Shown here piece after piece: positions 55,834-64,000 of a DNA stretch of 64,000 bases; the first letter of the stretch is position 1, and every line of letters starts with the position of its first letter. The translations under genes were made by a program, and so were the position numbers. Under the pieces are notes generated by a model. It saw nothing but the letters and a program-made list of their open reading frames with translations. It did no database searches and was not told where the DNA came from. Source of the DNA: an uncultured Bacilli bacterium (lineage in GTDB: Bacteria; Bacillota_I; Bacilli_A; RF39; UBA660); contig CAKPIS010000003.1 in NCBI GenBank assembly GCA_934162425.1, positions 1 through 64,000 of the forward strand. The letters run 5' to 3'.

Positions 55834-56364
55834 CTATATATCATATTCATAAACCACTTTATGATCTGCCTTAAATTCTAAAAAGTTAGTATCAGAGTTA
55901 TAACCTAATATATTATAATTAATTGCTCTTATTGGTGCAGAGTGTGATACAACTAAAACATTTTTATAATTATTTTTCTTAAGTTCACTTAAAAATATTT
56001 TTGTTCTTTTAAGTATGTTCCTAACAGGCTCTACGTTAAAATCACTACTGTTTAATTCATAATCCCAGTACCCTAATTTAGAATAATCATCATACGTTTT
56101 TCCTTCAAATTCACCTAAAGCTCTTTCTATAAGTAAATCATTAGTTATAATGTTACATTTGTTATTAGCAACTATTTTAGATGTTTCTACAGCTCTTTTA
56201 AGCGGAGATGATATACATATATCAAAGTCTACATCTTTTAACTTTTCTTTTATAATTTCAGCATCTTTAATACCATTTAAATTTATACTTTCATCTGTTA
56301 GTCCTTGCATTATTTTTCTTTCATTTAGATTTGTTCTACCATGTCTTATTACATATAGTTTCAT
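55834..56364 (-). CDS. Histidine phosphatase family protein
   Basis: 176 residues. RHG motif YVIRHGRTNLNERKIMQG with catalytic His9 and a downstream Glu/His site (GEFEGKTY, VVSHSAPIRAI). Phosphoglycerate mutase-like superfamily; small, probably a phosphatase. In a run with corA (12 nt apart). Confidence 0.88.
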   Translation of the reverse strand: MKLYVIRHGRTNLNERKIMQGLTDESINLNGIKDAEIIKEKLKDVDFDICISSPLKRAVETSKIVANNKCNIITNDLLIERALGEFEGKTYDDYSKLGYWDYELNSSDFNVEPVRNILKRTKIFLSELKKNNYKNVLVVSHSAPIRAINYNILGYNSDTNFLEFKADHKVVYEYDI

Positions 56365-56416
56365 ATTATCATATCCTTACATAAATATTATATATTATAA
56401 TTAAAGTTTTTTCCAC

Positions 56417-56442
56417 AAAAAAAGTGCCAATATAGACACTTT
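56417..56442 (-). terminator. Intrinsic terminator
   Basis: Minus-strand AAAGTG-TCTATATTGG-CACTTTTTTT after the ABC exporter operon. Confidence 0.85.
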
Positions 56443-58813
56443 AATTTTTAAACTGTGAATTGTATAAATCTGCATAAAAACCATTCTTATCCATTAACTT
56501 ATTATGATTTCCTTGCTCTATTATATTACCATCTTTCATAACTAATATTAAATCAGCATTTTTAATAGTAGATAATCTATGTGCAATTATAAATGAAGTT
56601 CTTCCCTTTGTTAGTTTATCCATTGCTTTTTGAACAAGTTCTTCTGTTCTTGTATCAACACTAGATGTAGCTTCATCTAGTATAAGAAATGGTGCATCTT
56701 TTATCATACCACGAGCTATTGTAAGAAGTTGTTTTTGTCCTGCTGAAATTGATTCACTATCAGTAATTTTATAATCAAGTCCTCCTGGAAGAGACTTAAC
56801 AAAGTGAAGTACTCCAACAGTTTCTAGGGCTTCTTCTATTTTTTTATCACTTACATGTTCTTTATTATATTTAATGTTTTCTCTTATACTTCCATTAAAT
56901 AACCAAGTATCTTGTAGTACCATAATAAATAAATCATGTACGTTTTGCCTTGTTAATTCTTTTATAGAAGTACCATCAATTAATATATCACCATCATTTA
57001 TATTATAAAATTTCATAAGTAAATTAACCATGGTTGTTTTACCAGCTCCAGTAGGTCCTACTATTGCAATTTTTTGTCCTGGTTTTACTTTACAGCTAAA
57101 ATCATTTATTATTGTTTTATCACTATCATAACCAAATTTAACGTGTTTAAACTCTATGTTTCCTTTTACTTTTTTTCTATATAATTTTTTAGTTAAATCT
57201 TTTTCATCTTCCATGTCTTTTTCTTCAACAAATTCAAATACTCTTTCAGCTGCAGCACAGGTTGATTGAAGTGACGATGCACCTTGTGCTATTTGAGCAA
57301 GAGGTGATGTAAATAGTCTTACATATATCATAAATGCAACTATTACACCAAAACTAATATTACCTTTTATAGTAAGAAGAGATCCAACAACACAAACACA
57401 AACATATCCAAAGTTACCTATAAAATTCATCATTGATGGCATAAGACCAGATAAAAATTGACTCATACGATTACATTCAAATACATTTTCATTTAATTCA
57501 TCAAACTTTTTAGCTGCATCATAATTTCCATTATAAGCTTTAACTACGTTTAAAGAGGAATAAATTTCTTCAATATGTCCATTTAATTTACCCAACTCTA
57601 CTTGTCTTGCTAAAAAGTATTTTTGTGATTTTTTAAGTATAATTGACATAAATACAAAACCAATTAATGATGATAATATAGCAGTAATTGCAAGTATAAA
57701 GTTAGTCTTAAACATCATTATAACGCATCCTATAAATAGTGCTAATGCTGAAACAAATGATCCTAAACTTTGAGACATAGTTTGAGCTACTGTATCAACA
57801 TCATTAGTAACACGAGATAATATATCACCATTTGAATGTGTATCAAAGTATTTAAGAGGAAGTTTGTTTATCTTTATTGATATTTTAGTTCTAAGAGACT
57901 TTGCAAAATCATTTGCAACACTTGCCATTATAAATCCTTCTAAAAAGTTAAATAATGCACTTACAATATAAATTGTTATTAAGAAAATAGCTATTTTTTT
58001 AACAGCAGACATATTAATAGAAGGTTTAATTATAGAAAATATACTCTTTGGAAGTTTATCTAACTTTGAATATATTTCTTTAGCTGAAGAGTTTTTTGTA
58101 ATACCACTCATTTCTTTTAAGAATATTATCTTTTCATCAGTAGTTATTTTTTTATTATCAATCTTACTATCAGGCAAAAGTATTTTCTTTATACTATCTG
58201 GCATATCTAAAATAGCACTTAACATATTATCTTTATTTATATTAGAAGATAATTTTATAAATTCTTCTTTATCTTTTGATGTAACTAATACTCCGTTTAT
58301 TTTTTCATCTTTTAGTATAAGTTTTTTTATATCATCAGGTAATAAAAGAACCCCGCTTATTATTTTAGTTTTATCTTTTTCATTTTCTATTGATTCTAGA
58401 AAACTATTAAAACTTAATTTATCTTCATCTTTTATACTACTAGATGAATTTATTTCATAGATAACATTAGAATCTATATTTAAATTCATTATTTTTTTAG
58501 ATATTTCTTTTATATTATCTTCGTTTAAAGTACTAGTAATATCTTTACTAATAACCTCTATTTTATTTTTATCTAAAACTAGTCCTTTAGATAATTCATC
58601 TGTTAAATCACTTAATTTATTAGGTCCTATTATAGAAAATATAGATGAAGCTGCTGCAAAGATTAAAGCTATTATTATAAAAGGTATAAAGCTTTTTAAA
58701 TAACTCATTAATTTTTTTAAAGTTAGTGATAAATCTTTTGGCTTTTCACCCATACCTCTACTAGGTCCATGCATTCTTTGAGGTCTTGAGTTTTTATTTT
58801 CTTCTTTATTCAT
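56441..58813 (-). CDS. ABC exporter half-transporter B with a large insertion
   Basis: 790 residues. TMD plus NBD. Walker A is VGPTGAGKTTMV, and the catalytic Walker B Glu is present (LILDEATSSVD); the signature reads ISAGQKQLL instead of SGGQ. TM1 is at about 42-63 and TM2 at about 270-298, so the loop between them is about 200 residues (66-268). The usual loop is a few tens. It contains three imperfect repeats of the form L-P-D-x-I-K-K-[LI]-[LI]-x-D-x-K-I (about 156-172, 203-220, 253-267). The ATG at 58813 is supported by AAAGGAGG and overlaps the upstream gene by 8 nt. Confidence 0.9.
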   Translation of the reverse strand: MNKEENKNSRPQRMHGPSRGMGEKPKDLSLTLKKLMSYLKSFIPFIIIALIFAAASSIFSIIGPNKLSDLTDELSKGLVLDKNKIEVISKDITSTLNEDNIKEISKKIMNLNIDSNVIYEINSSSSIKDEDKLSFNSFLESIENEKDKTKIISGVLLLPDDIKKLILKDEKINGVLVTSKDKEEFIKLSSNINKDNMLSAILDMPDSIKKILLPDSKIDNKKITTDEKIIFLKEMSGITKNSSAKEIYSKLDKLPKSIFSIIKPSINMSAVKKIAIFLITIYIVSALFNFLEGFIMASVANDFAKSLRTKISIKINKLPLKYFDTHSNGDILSRVTNDVDTVAQTMSQSLGSFVSALALFIGCVIMMFKTNFILAITAILSSLIGFVFMSIILKKSQKYFLARQVELGKLNGHIEEIYSSLNVVKAYNGNYDAAKKFDELNENVFECNRMSQFLSGLMPSMMNFIGNFGYVCVCVVGSLLTIKGNISFGVIVAFMIYVRLFTSPLAQIAQGASSLQSTCAAAERVFEFVEEKDMEDEKDLTKKLYRKKVKGNIEFKHVKFGYDSDKTIINDFSCKVKPGQKIAIVGPTGAGKTTMVNLLMKFYNINDGDILIDGTSIKELTRQNVHDLFIMVLQDTWLFNGSIRENIKYNKEHVSDKKIEEALETVGVLHFVKSLPGGLDYKITDSESISAGQKQLLTIARGMIKDAPFLILDEATSSVDTRTEELVQKAMDKLTKGRTSFIIAHRLSTIKNADLILVMKDGNIIEQGNHNKLMDKNGFYADLYNSQFKN

Positions 58814-60557
58814 TTTCAAGTTCCTCCTTTGATAATTGTGATAAGGCTATTTCTTTATATACCTTACATTTCTTTAGTAATTGCTTATGTGTTCCAATAC
58901 CTGCCATATTACCATTATCTAAAACTATTATTTTATCAGCATTTAGTATAGTACCAATTCTTTGAGCTACAATTACGTTAGTTGCATCTTTTGTATTTTC
59001 TTTTAATTCTTTTCTAAGCACATAATCTGTTTTATAATCTAATGCACTAAATGAATCATCAAATACAAATATTTCTGGTGCTTTAGCTATTGCACGAGCT
59101 ATTGCAAGTCTTTGTTTCTGTCCACCAGAAATATTAGTTCCACCTTGTGAAATATTAGATGAATATCCTTTAGGCATTTTTTCAACAAATTCTGACGCTT
59201 GAGCAATTTTTGATGCCTTCTTTATTAAGTCATCGCTTACCTTTTTATCACCATAAGAAATATTATATTTAACACTACCATTAAACATAACGGCACGTTG
59301 TGGAACATAACCTATTTTTTTATATAATGCCTCTAATTTATATTCTTTTATGTTTTTATCATCTATTAATATTTCACCATCTGTTACATCATAAAAGCGC
59401 ATAATTAAATTAACTATCGTACTTTTACCAGAACCAGTAGAACCAATAAGTGCTATAGTCTGTCCTTTTTCAGCTTTAAATGATATGTTTTTAAGTACAT
59501 ATTCATCAGCATCTGGATATTTAAATGAAACATTTCTAAATTCTATTTTACCCTTTAGTTTAGTATCAGATGAAAAACTGCCATCTAATACTTTAGTTTC
59601 TGTGTCTAAAACTTCTCTAATACGTCCTGCTGATACACTAGCTCTTGGATACATAACAAATATCATTGCAAGCATTAAAAATGCCATAATAACTTGCATT
59701 GCATAACTAGAAAATACTACCATATCACTAAATATATTAAGTCTATCATACATGCCAGCACTATTAATTAAGCTAGAACCTATAATATATATTGAAAGTG
59801 GAAGTAAGTTCATTATTAAGTACATTGTAGGAGACATTATAGACATCATTCTTTGATTAAACATCTGTGTACTAGTTAATTTTTTATTTCCATCTTCAAA
59901 TCTATCTTCTTGATATTTTTCAGCATTAAATGCTCTTATAACACGTACTCCAGTTAAATTTTCACGTGCTTTATCATTTATATTATCAATTAATTTTTGA
60001 ACAATCTTAAATCTAGGAAGCACAATAAGCATTAAAGTACCTATAACAGCTAACATAATAACTACAGCAATACCTGTTGCAATACTCCATTTATAATTTT
60101 TACCTAGTATTTTAAGTATTGCCCATACTGCTGTAATTGGTGCTTTTATAAGCATTTGAAGCCCCATAGATATAAACATCTGTATATTTGTAATATCATT
60201 TGTAGTTCTTGTAATTAAGCTACTAGTTTTAAATTTCTTTATTTCTTCCATACTAAAACTTTGTACTTTACTAAATAAAGATTTTCTTATTTTTTGAGAG
60301 AATGTAGCTGAAATGTATGATATTAAATAACCAACTATAAAAGCTGATATAAGAGATCCAAAAGCACATAAAAGCATGTAAGATCCTTGTGATAACACAT
60401 CAGACATCTTGCTTCCTTCGGTTTGAACTAGTTTAGTTATACTAGACATATAATCTGGAAGTTTTAAGTCTAGCCATACTTGAAATACGATTAAAAGACT
60501 ACATACAAATATTAAAAAATAATCTTTCTTATTAAATTCTTTTAATAGTTTTATCAT
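58806..60557 (-). CDS. ABC exporter half-transporter A
   Basis: 583 residues, TMD (six helices, about 15-300) plus NBD. Walker A is IGSTGSGKSTIV, the signature is the canonical ISGGQKQRLAIARA, and Walker B is FVFDDSFSALD, i.e. Asp in place of the catalytic Glu. A pair with one Asp and one Glu is the hallmark of asymmetric heterodimers (like BmrCD/LmrCD/TM287-288). It is thus the partner of the gene at 56441. Probably exports amphiphilic drugs or lipids; the substrate is unknown. Confidence 0.92.
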   Translation of the reverse strand: MIKLLKEFNKKDYFLIFVCSLLIVFQVWLDLKLPDYMSSITKLVQTEGSKMSDVLSQGSYMLLCAFGSLISAFIVGYLISYISATFSQKIRKSLFSKVQSFSMEEIKKFKTSSLITRTTNDITNIQMFISMGLQMLIKAPITAVWAILKILGKNYKWSIATGIAVVIMLAVIGTLMLIVLPRFKIVQKLIDNINDKARENLTGVRVIRAFNAEKYQEDRFEDGNKKLTSTQMFNQRMMSIMSPTMYLIMNLLPLSIYIIGSSLINSAGMYDRLNIFSDMVVFSSYAMQVIMAFLMLAMIFVMYPRASVSAGRIREVLDTETKVLDGSFSSDTKLKGKIEFRNVSFKYPDADEYVLKNISFKAEKGQTIALIGSTGSGKSTIVNLIMRFYDVTDGEILIDDKNIKEYKLEALYKKIGYVPQRAVMFNGSVKYNISYGDKKVSDDLIKKASKIAQASEFVEKMPKGYSSNISQGGTNISGGQKQRLAIARAIAKAPEIFVFDDSFSALDYKTDYVLRKELKENTKDATNVIVAQRIGTILNADKIIVLDNGNMAGIGTHKQLLKKCKVYKEIALSQLSKEELENE

Positions 60558-60999
60558 AATTTTTCCTTTCTTCTTTTAAATTAGAACTAATCTTATCAAT
60601 TACCTCAAAAAATATCTTTTCTTCTTCTAATGATATGCCATTTAATAACTTTTTTTCAAACGATAATACCTTTTTTTCCAAGTCTTTATATTTAGATATA
60701 CTTTTATCTGTTAACATAACTTCTTTTTTTCTAGTATCAACCATAGAATCTTTTCTTATTATAAAGCCGTTTTTTTCCATCGTTTTCAATATACCAGATA
60801 CGGTTGAACGTCTTAAATCTATTTCTTTTTCTATATCACTTTGATAAATTTTTTTATCTTTATTTATGTATAAAAATTTTAGTATACTAGCTTGCATATG
60901 TGATATATTTCTAATGTTTTCTTTTTTTACATTTTCACATATTTTTCTAGTTATCATATTATCTAATCTTTTGATTTCAAAAGCTACTTTTCTTTTCAT
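60532..60999 (-). CDS. MarR-family transcriptional regulator
   Basis: 155 residues. Winged helix-turn-helix core: KFLYINKDKKIYQSDIEKEIDLRRSTVSGILKTMEKNGFIIRK (helix 2, recognition helix, wing), with DTRKKEVMLTDKS the classic MarR wing motif; flanking helices form the dimer interface. It is first gene of the operon and overlaps the ABC gene by 26 nt. An imperfect palindrome sits just downstream of the promoter. Likely local repressor of the exporter. Confidence 0.9.
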   Translation of the reverse strand: MKRKVAFEIKRLDNMITRKICENVKKENIRNISHMQASILKFLYINKDKKIYQSDIEKEIDLRRSTVSGILKTMEKNGFIIRKDSMVDTRKKEVMLTDKSISKYKDLEKKVLSFEKKLLNGISLEEEKIFFEVIDKISSNLKEERKNYDKTIKRI

Positions 61000-61013
61000 A
61001 TCACCACCGCCTT

Positions 61014-61031
61014 TTGTAAGGTAACTAACAA
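61014..61031 (-). promoter_or_regulatory. Candidate MarR operator
   Basis: TTGTAAGGTAACTAACAA (plus strand), an imperfect palindrome with 7 of 9 half-site matches. It lies immediately downstream of the -10 box and overlaps the expected transcription start. Confidence 0.55.
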
Positions 61032-61036
61032 AAACA

Positions 61037-61065
61037 ATTCTATCAATATATTATTTATAAGTCAA
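61037..61065 (-). promoter_or_regulatory. sigma-A promoter of the MarR-ABC operon
   Basis: Minus-strand TTGACT (61060-61065), 17 nt, TAGAAT (61037-61042). Confidence 0.75.
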
Positions 61066-61099
61066 CAATAAGTGCTATTAAAAATTATTAAAAAATAGT

Positions 61100-61127
61100 A
61101 AAAGCAAAAACACTTTTGTCTTTGCTC
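61100..61127 (-). terminator. Intrinsic terminator
   Basis: Minus-strand AGCAAAGACA-AAAG-TGTTTTTGCT after the hybrid kinase gene; T tract weak. Confidence 0.6.
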
Positions 61128-61128
61128 T

Positions 61129-62931
61129 TTATAAATTATTTTTCATTTTAGCATCTATATCATCTGTTAAATTTTCTTTTAATATTACATCAGTAAACCC
61201 ATCTTTTATGTAATATTTCTTCAGATGTTCTTTATCTTTAGATAATAATACAATAACTTTAGAATTGAACTTTTTAATTTTGGTTAATTTTTCTAAAGTG
61301 CCTAATGCTGATTCATTTTTAAGTTCATCATCTATTATTATTAAATTATAGATTTCTCCAGCTTGAACTCTTAAAATACAATCTTTACCAGACAAAGTAG
61401 TATTAATATCAACATTATATTTTGATAATATGTTAGATATTTTAAATAACTCTTCTTTATCATCATCGACTATAAGTACTCTTTTTTTACCAAATATATC
61501 TGATGAATATTTCATAGCTGATTTCATTAACTCAGTTTCTTGTTTTGTGTTACACTTTTGATCTATTACAATAGTAAAAGTTGAACCTTTATTTTCTTCA
61601 CTTCTTACATTAAAACTTCCACCTAGTAATTTTACAGATTTAATAGTTGCAACTAAATCCATATCAAGTTTATCAAGTTTTTGTGTTTCCTCTTTAGTAA
61701 GAGCCCTATTATCATCTAAAATAGTATTTATTTTATCCATGCTCATCCCGCATCCTGAATCTTCTATTTTTATAATTAGTCTTGCAACATCATATCTTAC
61801 TATTGCACTTACATCCACACTTATAAAACCTTTATTGGTATTTTGAACAGAATTAGATAATACAGACATAATTATTTGTTTTAACCTTACTTCATCACCA
61901 TATAATTTAGTTGGTAAGTTTTTATCTACATAAAATTTCAAATTTATATTTTTTGATTTTATTAAATTTTCTGTAATTTCTTGTATACTCTTAAATAAAA
62001 TATACACGTCATATTCATTATTAAATACCTTTATTTTGCTAGCATCAAGAGAAGATATATCAAGTACTTTATTAAGTTTAAATAATATAGAGTTTGCATT
62101 ACTTTTAATAATTTTTATTGCCTTTTCTTTTTCTTCTTCATTAAATCTATTATAGTTATTTGATAGAAGTAGTATATTTTCCGTTGGTTTTTTAATATCA
62201 CCTGTTACTTCAAATAAAAATCTTGATTTATCTTCCATACCTTTTTCAACTAACTCTTTATTTCTCAATAACTCATTAACCATTTTTAAATCTGGATTCT
62301 CTATTGTAAAATACATAATAAACTCTACTAAAACTGCAACTGATGGAATAATTATTAATGATGGTACATTTTTCTGAATTATTGCTGCTATCATACCTAA
62401 GATTATTAAAGAAAATAACGGTATTATTTTTCTAAACTGTTTTTTAATAATTAACAAAATAGAAGTAATAAAGGATAGTACTAAGTAAATTCCTGATACT
62501 AAATATACTAAATTTACACATGGTCCGATTGCATAACCAGCTTTTTTCGTTATAACAATTTCAAATGGTAAAAAAATCGTTAAAATAGTTATAAATATAT
62601 TTAAGATTAAAATAATTTTTTTAATTTTAAAATATGATTTTCTTTTCTGACTGGTATTCATGTAAACATACAATAAGTATACATACATCATTGAAGACCA
62701 CCAAAAGTAAAGTGGTAAATCAAAATGATTTAAAGCATATAAAAAATCGGAAACGCCGTCAAAATATCCTAATGAAATTCCAATTGTATTAAAAATAATA
62801 TTAAAAGTACTTAAAATTATAAGAATAGAGTATGTTTTTGTTTCATCACTTCTTAATCTTTTTTTGGTAAAAAAGACAAAATTTAAAATAATAAGTAAAA
62901 ATATAGAATAAGTTGGTAAAATAAGATTCAT
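61129..62931 (-). CDS. Hybrid sensor kinase-like protein lacking the H-box histidine
   Basis: 600 residues. About seven transmembrane helices fill residues 1-210 (7TM-type sensor). The HisKA-like helix pair (about 230-290) reads SRFLFEVTGDIKKPT where FLxxMSHEIRTP is expected, so the phosphoacceptor His is Gly244 and the adjacent Glu is Asp245. The HATPase-like domain keeps the N-box Asn360, G1 DSGCG (391-395) and the GST lid (449-451). The C-terminal receiver (about 483-590) has VDDD, Asp534, Ser564 and Lys585. It looks like a degenerate or reassigned signalling protein: ATP binding and receiver retained, autokinase site lost. No response regulator or second kinase gene lies beside it. Confidence 0.85.
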   Translation of the reverse strand: MNLILPTYSIFLLIILNFVFFTKKRLRSDETKTYSILIILSTFNIIFNTIGISLGYFDGVSDFLYALNHFDLPLYFWWSSMMYVYLLYVYMNTSQKRKSYFKIKKIILILNIFITILTIFLPFEIVITKKAGYAIGPCVNLVYLVSGIYLVLSFITSILLIIKKQFRKIIPLFSLIILGMIAAIIQKNVPSLIIIPSVAVLVEFIMYFTIENPDLKMVNELLRNKELVEKGMEDKSRFLFEVTGDIKKPTENILLLSNNYNRFNEEEKEKAIKIIKSNANSILFKLNKVLDISSLDASKIKVFNNEYDVYILFKSIQEITENLIKSKNINLKFYVDKNLPTKLYGDEVRLKQIIMSVLSNSVQNTNKGFISVDVSAIVRYDVARLIIKIEDSGCGMSMDKINTILDDNRALTKEETQKLDKLDMDLVATIKSVKLLGGSFNVRSEENKGSTFTIVIDQKCNTKQETELMKSAMKYSSDIFGKKRVLIVDDDKEELFKISNILSKYNVDINTTLSGKDCILRVQAGEIYNLIIIDDELKNESALGTLEKLTKIKKFNSKVIVLLSKDKEHLKKYYIKDGFTDVILKENLTDDIDAKMKNNL

Positions 62932-62959
62932 AATTCCTCCACTACTATAAGATTAACAT

Positions 62960-62990
62960 AAAAAATAAAAGTTATCAATAACGATAACCC
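62960..62990 (-). terminator. Intrinsic terminator
   Basis: Minus-strand GGTTATC-GTTATT-GATAAC followed by TTTTATTTTTT, right after the acyltransferase stop. Confidence 0.7.
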
Positions 62991-63980
62991 TTATTTGCCT
63001 ATATTGTTTTTTAAAACCTTTTCATTATAACCATATCCAAACATTTCATCAAAATCAGAATACTTTGTAAAAGGCTCATAGTATCCATTTTTTTCAGAAG
63101 AAATTCTTTTAATATAAACTTTATCCTCATCTTTTCTTATCACACTATTAAATGTTTGAAAAAAATTATAATCATCAGTTTTTGGAGTGAAGATAAATTG
63201 TGATTCAAATTCCCTTACTCCACTTTTATCCTTTCGTGCTCTTTTATAAGCCTCATATCTAGAATCTACATTATTATTCCAATAATTTGAATCAAGTGTT
63301 TTTCTTTCTTCATAGTAATAATCTTTACCCTCTATTACTTTATGGCATGTATTTGTATTTCCTTTTTTATATTCCATTTCATTTTCTTTAAGCATTTCCT
63401 CATATATCATGGAAGCCATAATATCTCTTAATTTATTTACAGAATCAACCAGATTTGAAGTTGGATAAAAAGGATCACCTATGATTGTGTGCCTACTTTC
63501 CTTATTAAACAATGTAATAACTGGAATAATTGGGACATTAGAGTTTAAAGCAATTCTAATACATCCATAATTCATAGGCAACATAAGTAAGTTAGGCGAT
63601 AAATTCCAAGTAGCCTCTGGATACATAGCAAAGTTCTTTTTTTGTTTTAAAATTGCCTCAGCATTATTACTAGAAATCTTTCTGCTATTTTTATCTAATC
63701 TGTGAACCCATTCTGTACCATTTAGTGTTAAGCCTAAACCATCAACTGTATTTTTATCTTCATCACTAACTAATAAGTAAAAATGTTCATTTACAGCTTG
63801 ACCTAAAGTAGGAATATCTTCAATGCAAAAATGATTTGCAACAATTAAATAATTTCCATCTTTAGGAAACTCACCTTCTGAATTTAATTTACCTGTTACT
63901 TTAGCGGTTAGAACTTTTAATAATAAAGGATGAATCGCTTTCTTAAAATTTGAATACCTAATAGCTTTTATATTATCCAT
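62991..63980 (-). CDS. PlsC-like acyltransferase
   Basis: 329 residues. The PlsC motif I is NHFCIED (NHx4D), followed by motif III-like MYPEATW in place of the usual FPEGT, and a later PIIPVI (motif IV). This is the core of 1-acyl-glycerol-3-phosphate or lysophospholipid acyltransferases. The C-terminal ~120 residues (EMEYKKGNTNTC...) are an uncharacterised extension. The ribosome site AAGGGGGG is at the window edge; the start is complete. Confidence 0.75.
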   Translation of the reverse strand: MDNIKAIRYSNFKKAIHPLLLKVLTAKVTGKLNSEGEFPKDGNYLIVANHFCIEDIPTLGQAVNEHFYLLVSDEDKNTVDGLGLTLNGTEWVHRLDKNSRKISSNNAEAILKQKKNFAMYPEATWNLSPNLLMLPMNYGCIRIALNSNVPIIPVITLFNKESRHTIIGDPFYPTSNLVDSVNKLRDIMASMIYEEMLKENEMEYKKGNTNTCHKVIEGKDYYYEERKTLDSNYWNNNVDSRYEAYKRARKDKSGVREFESQFIFTPKTDDYNFFQTFNSVIRKDEDKVYIKRISSEKNGYYEPFTKYSDFDEMFGYGYNEKVLKNNIGK

Positions 63981-64000
63981 ATTTTTCCCCCCTTAAAATA

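Overview
The window reads as a chromosomal segment of a strongly AT-rich, low-GC Firmicute, most likely class Bacilli and probably an uncultured, anaerobic gut-type lineage. The evidence is a Phe T-box leader upstream of pheST, AddA/AddB recombination nucleases with an iron-sulfur AddB, two sporulation proteins (an SspI-type small acid-soluble spore protein and SpoVS), rubrerythrin, pyruvate phosphate dikinase, consensus sigma-A promoters and A-rich intrinsic terminators. TGA is used as a stop codon (for example at the end of the Xer recombinase), so the code is standard. The taxonomic placement is inference. Nearly all genes lie on the minus strand; only four CDSs are on the plus strand (317, 7569, 11543 and 38982), as expected for one replichore.

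Layout. 1-2.4 kb: two identical tRNA-Asn genes, a kinase-like gene, a membrane-anchored protein with a 'GRPSN' N-terminal tag, and a tRNA-Ser/tRNA-fMet operon. 2.4-7.5 kb: polA-mutM repair pair and two tandem DUF5684 membrane genes. 7.6-11.5 kb: sspI convergent with pheST and its T-box. 11.5-19.3 kb: a DUF3419-like gene, then frr, a pilin-like protein, another GRPSN protein, a thioredoxin-like lipoprotein, tsf and rpsB; this is the usual rpsB-tsf-pyrH-frr block, but split and without pyrH. 19.3-26.5 kb: HD hydrolase, priA, a Cys-rich surface protein, a small Smr protein, folD and glyA. 26.6-28.8 kb: two tandem GRPSN genes with duplicated promoters. 28.8-35 kb: addAB. 35-38.8 kb: two large GRPSN surface enzymes (ATLF-like zinc protease and C39-like cysteine protease). 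38.9-46.6 kb: an orphan gene, ppdK, a xer recombinase operon with unknown partners, spoVS. 46.7-56.4 kb: HAD phosphatase, two RluA pseudouridine synthases, an RNA methyltransferase, a BspA-like leucine-rich surface protein with a 471-bp internal tandem duplication, a glycerophosphodiesterase, rubrerythrin, AI-2E-type permease, CorA and a histidine phosphatase. 56.4-61.1 kb: a MarR-controlled heterodimeric ABC exporter. 61.1-64 kb: a hybrid sensor-kinase-like protein lacking its phosphoacceptor histidine, and a PlsC-like acyltransferase.

The most distinctive content is the family of at least six proteins with a near-invariant cytoplasmic N-terminal tag (F-[KE]-N-x-[VI]-G-R-P-[ST]-N), one transmembrane helix and unrelated ectodomains. 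Three copies also share the same promoter and leader DNA. This looks like a modular membrane or surface display system of unknown purpose and is the best candidate for something undescribed. Other notable items are a hybrid kinase with Gly in place of the H-box His, a pheST terminator embedded antisense inside sspI, ribosomal protein S2 fused to a SAP/Rho_N-like tail, and an ABC exporter half with a ~200-residue extracytoplasmic insertion.
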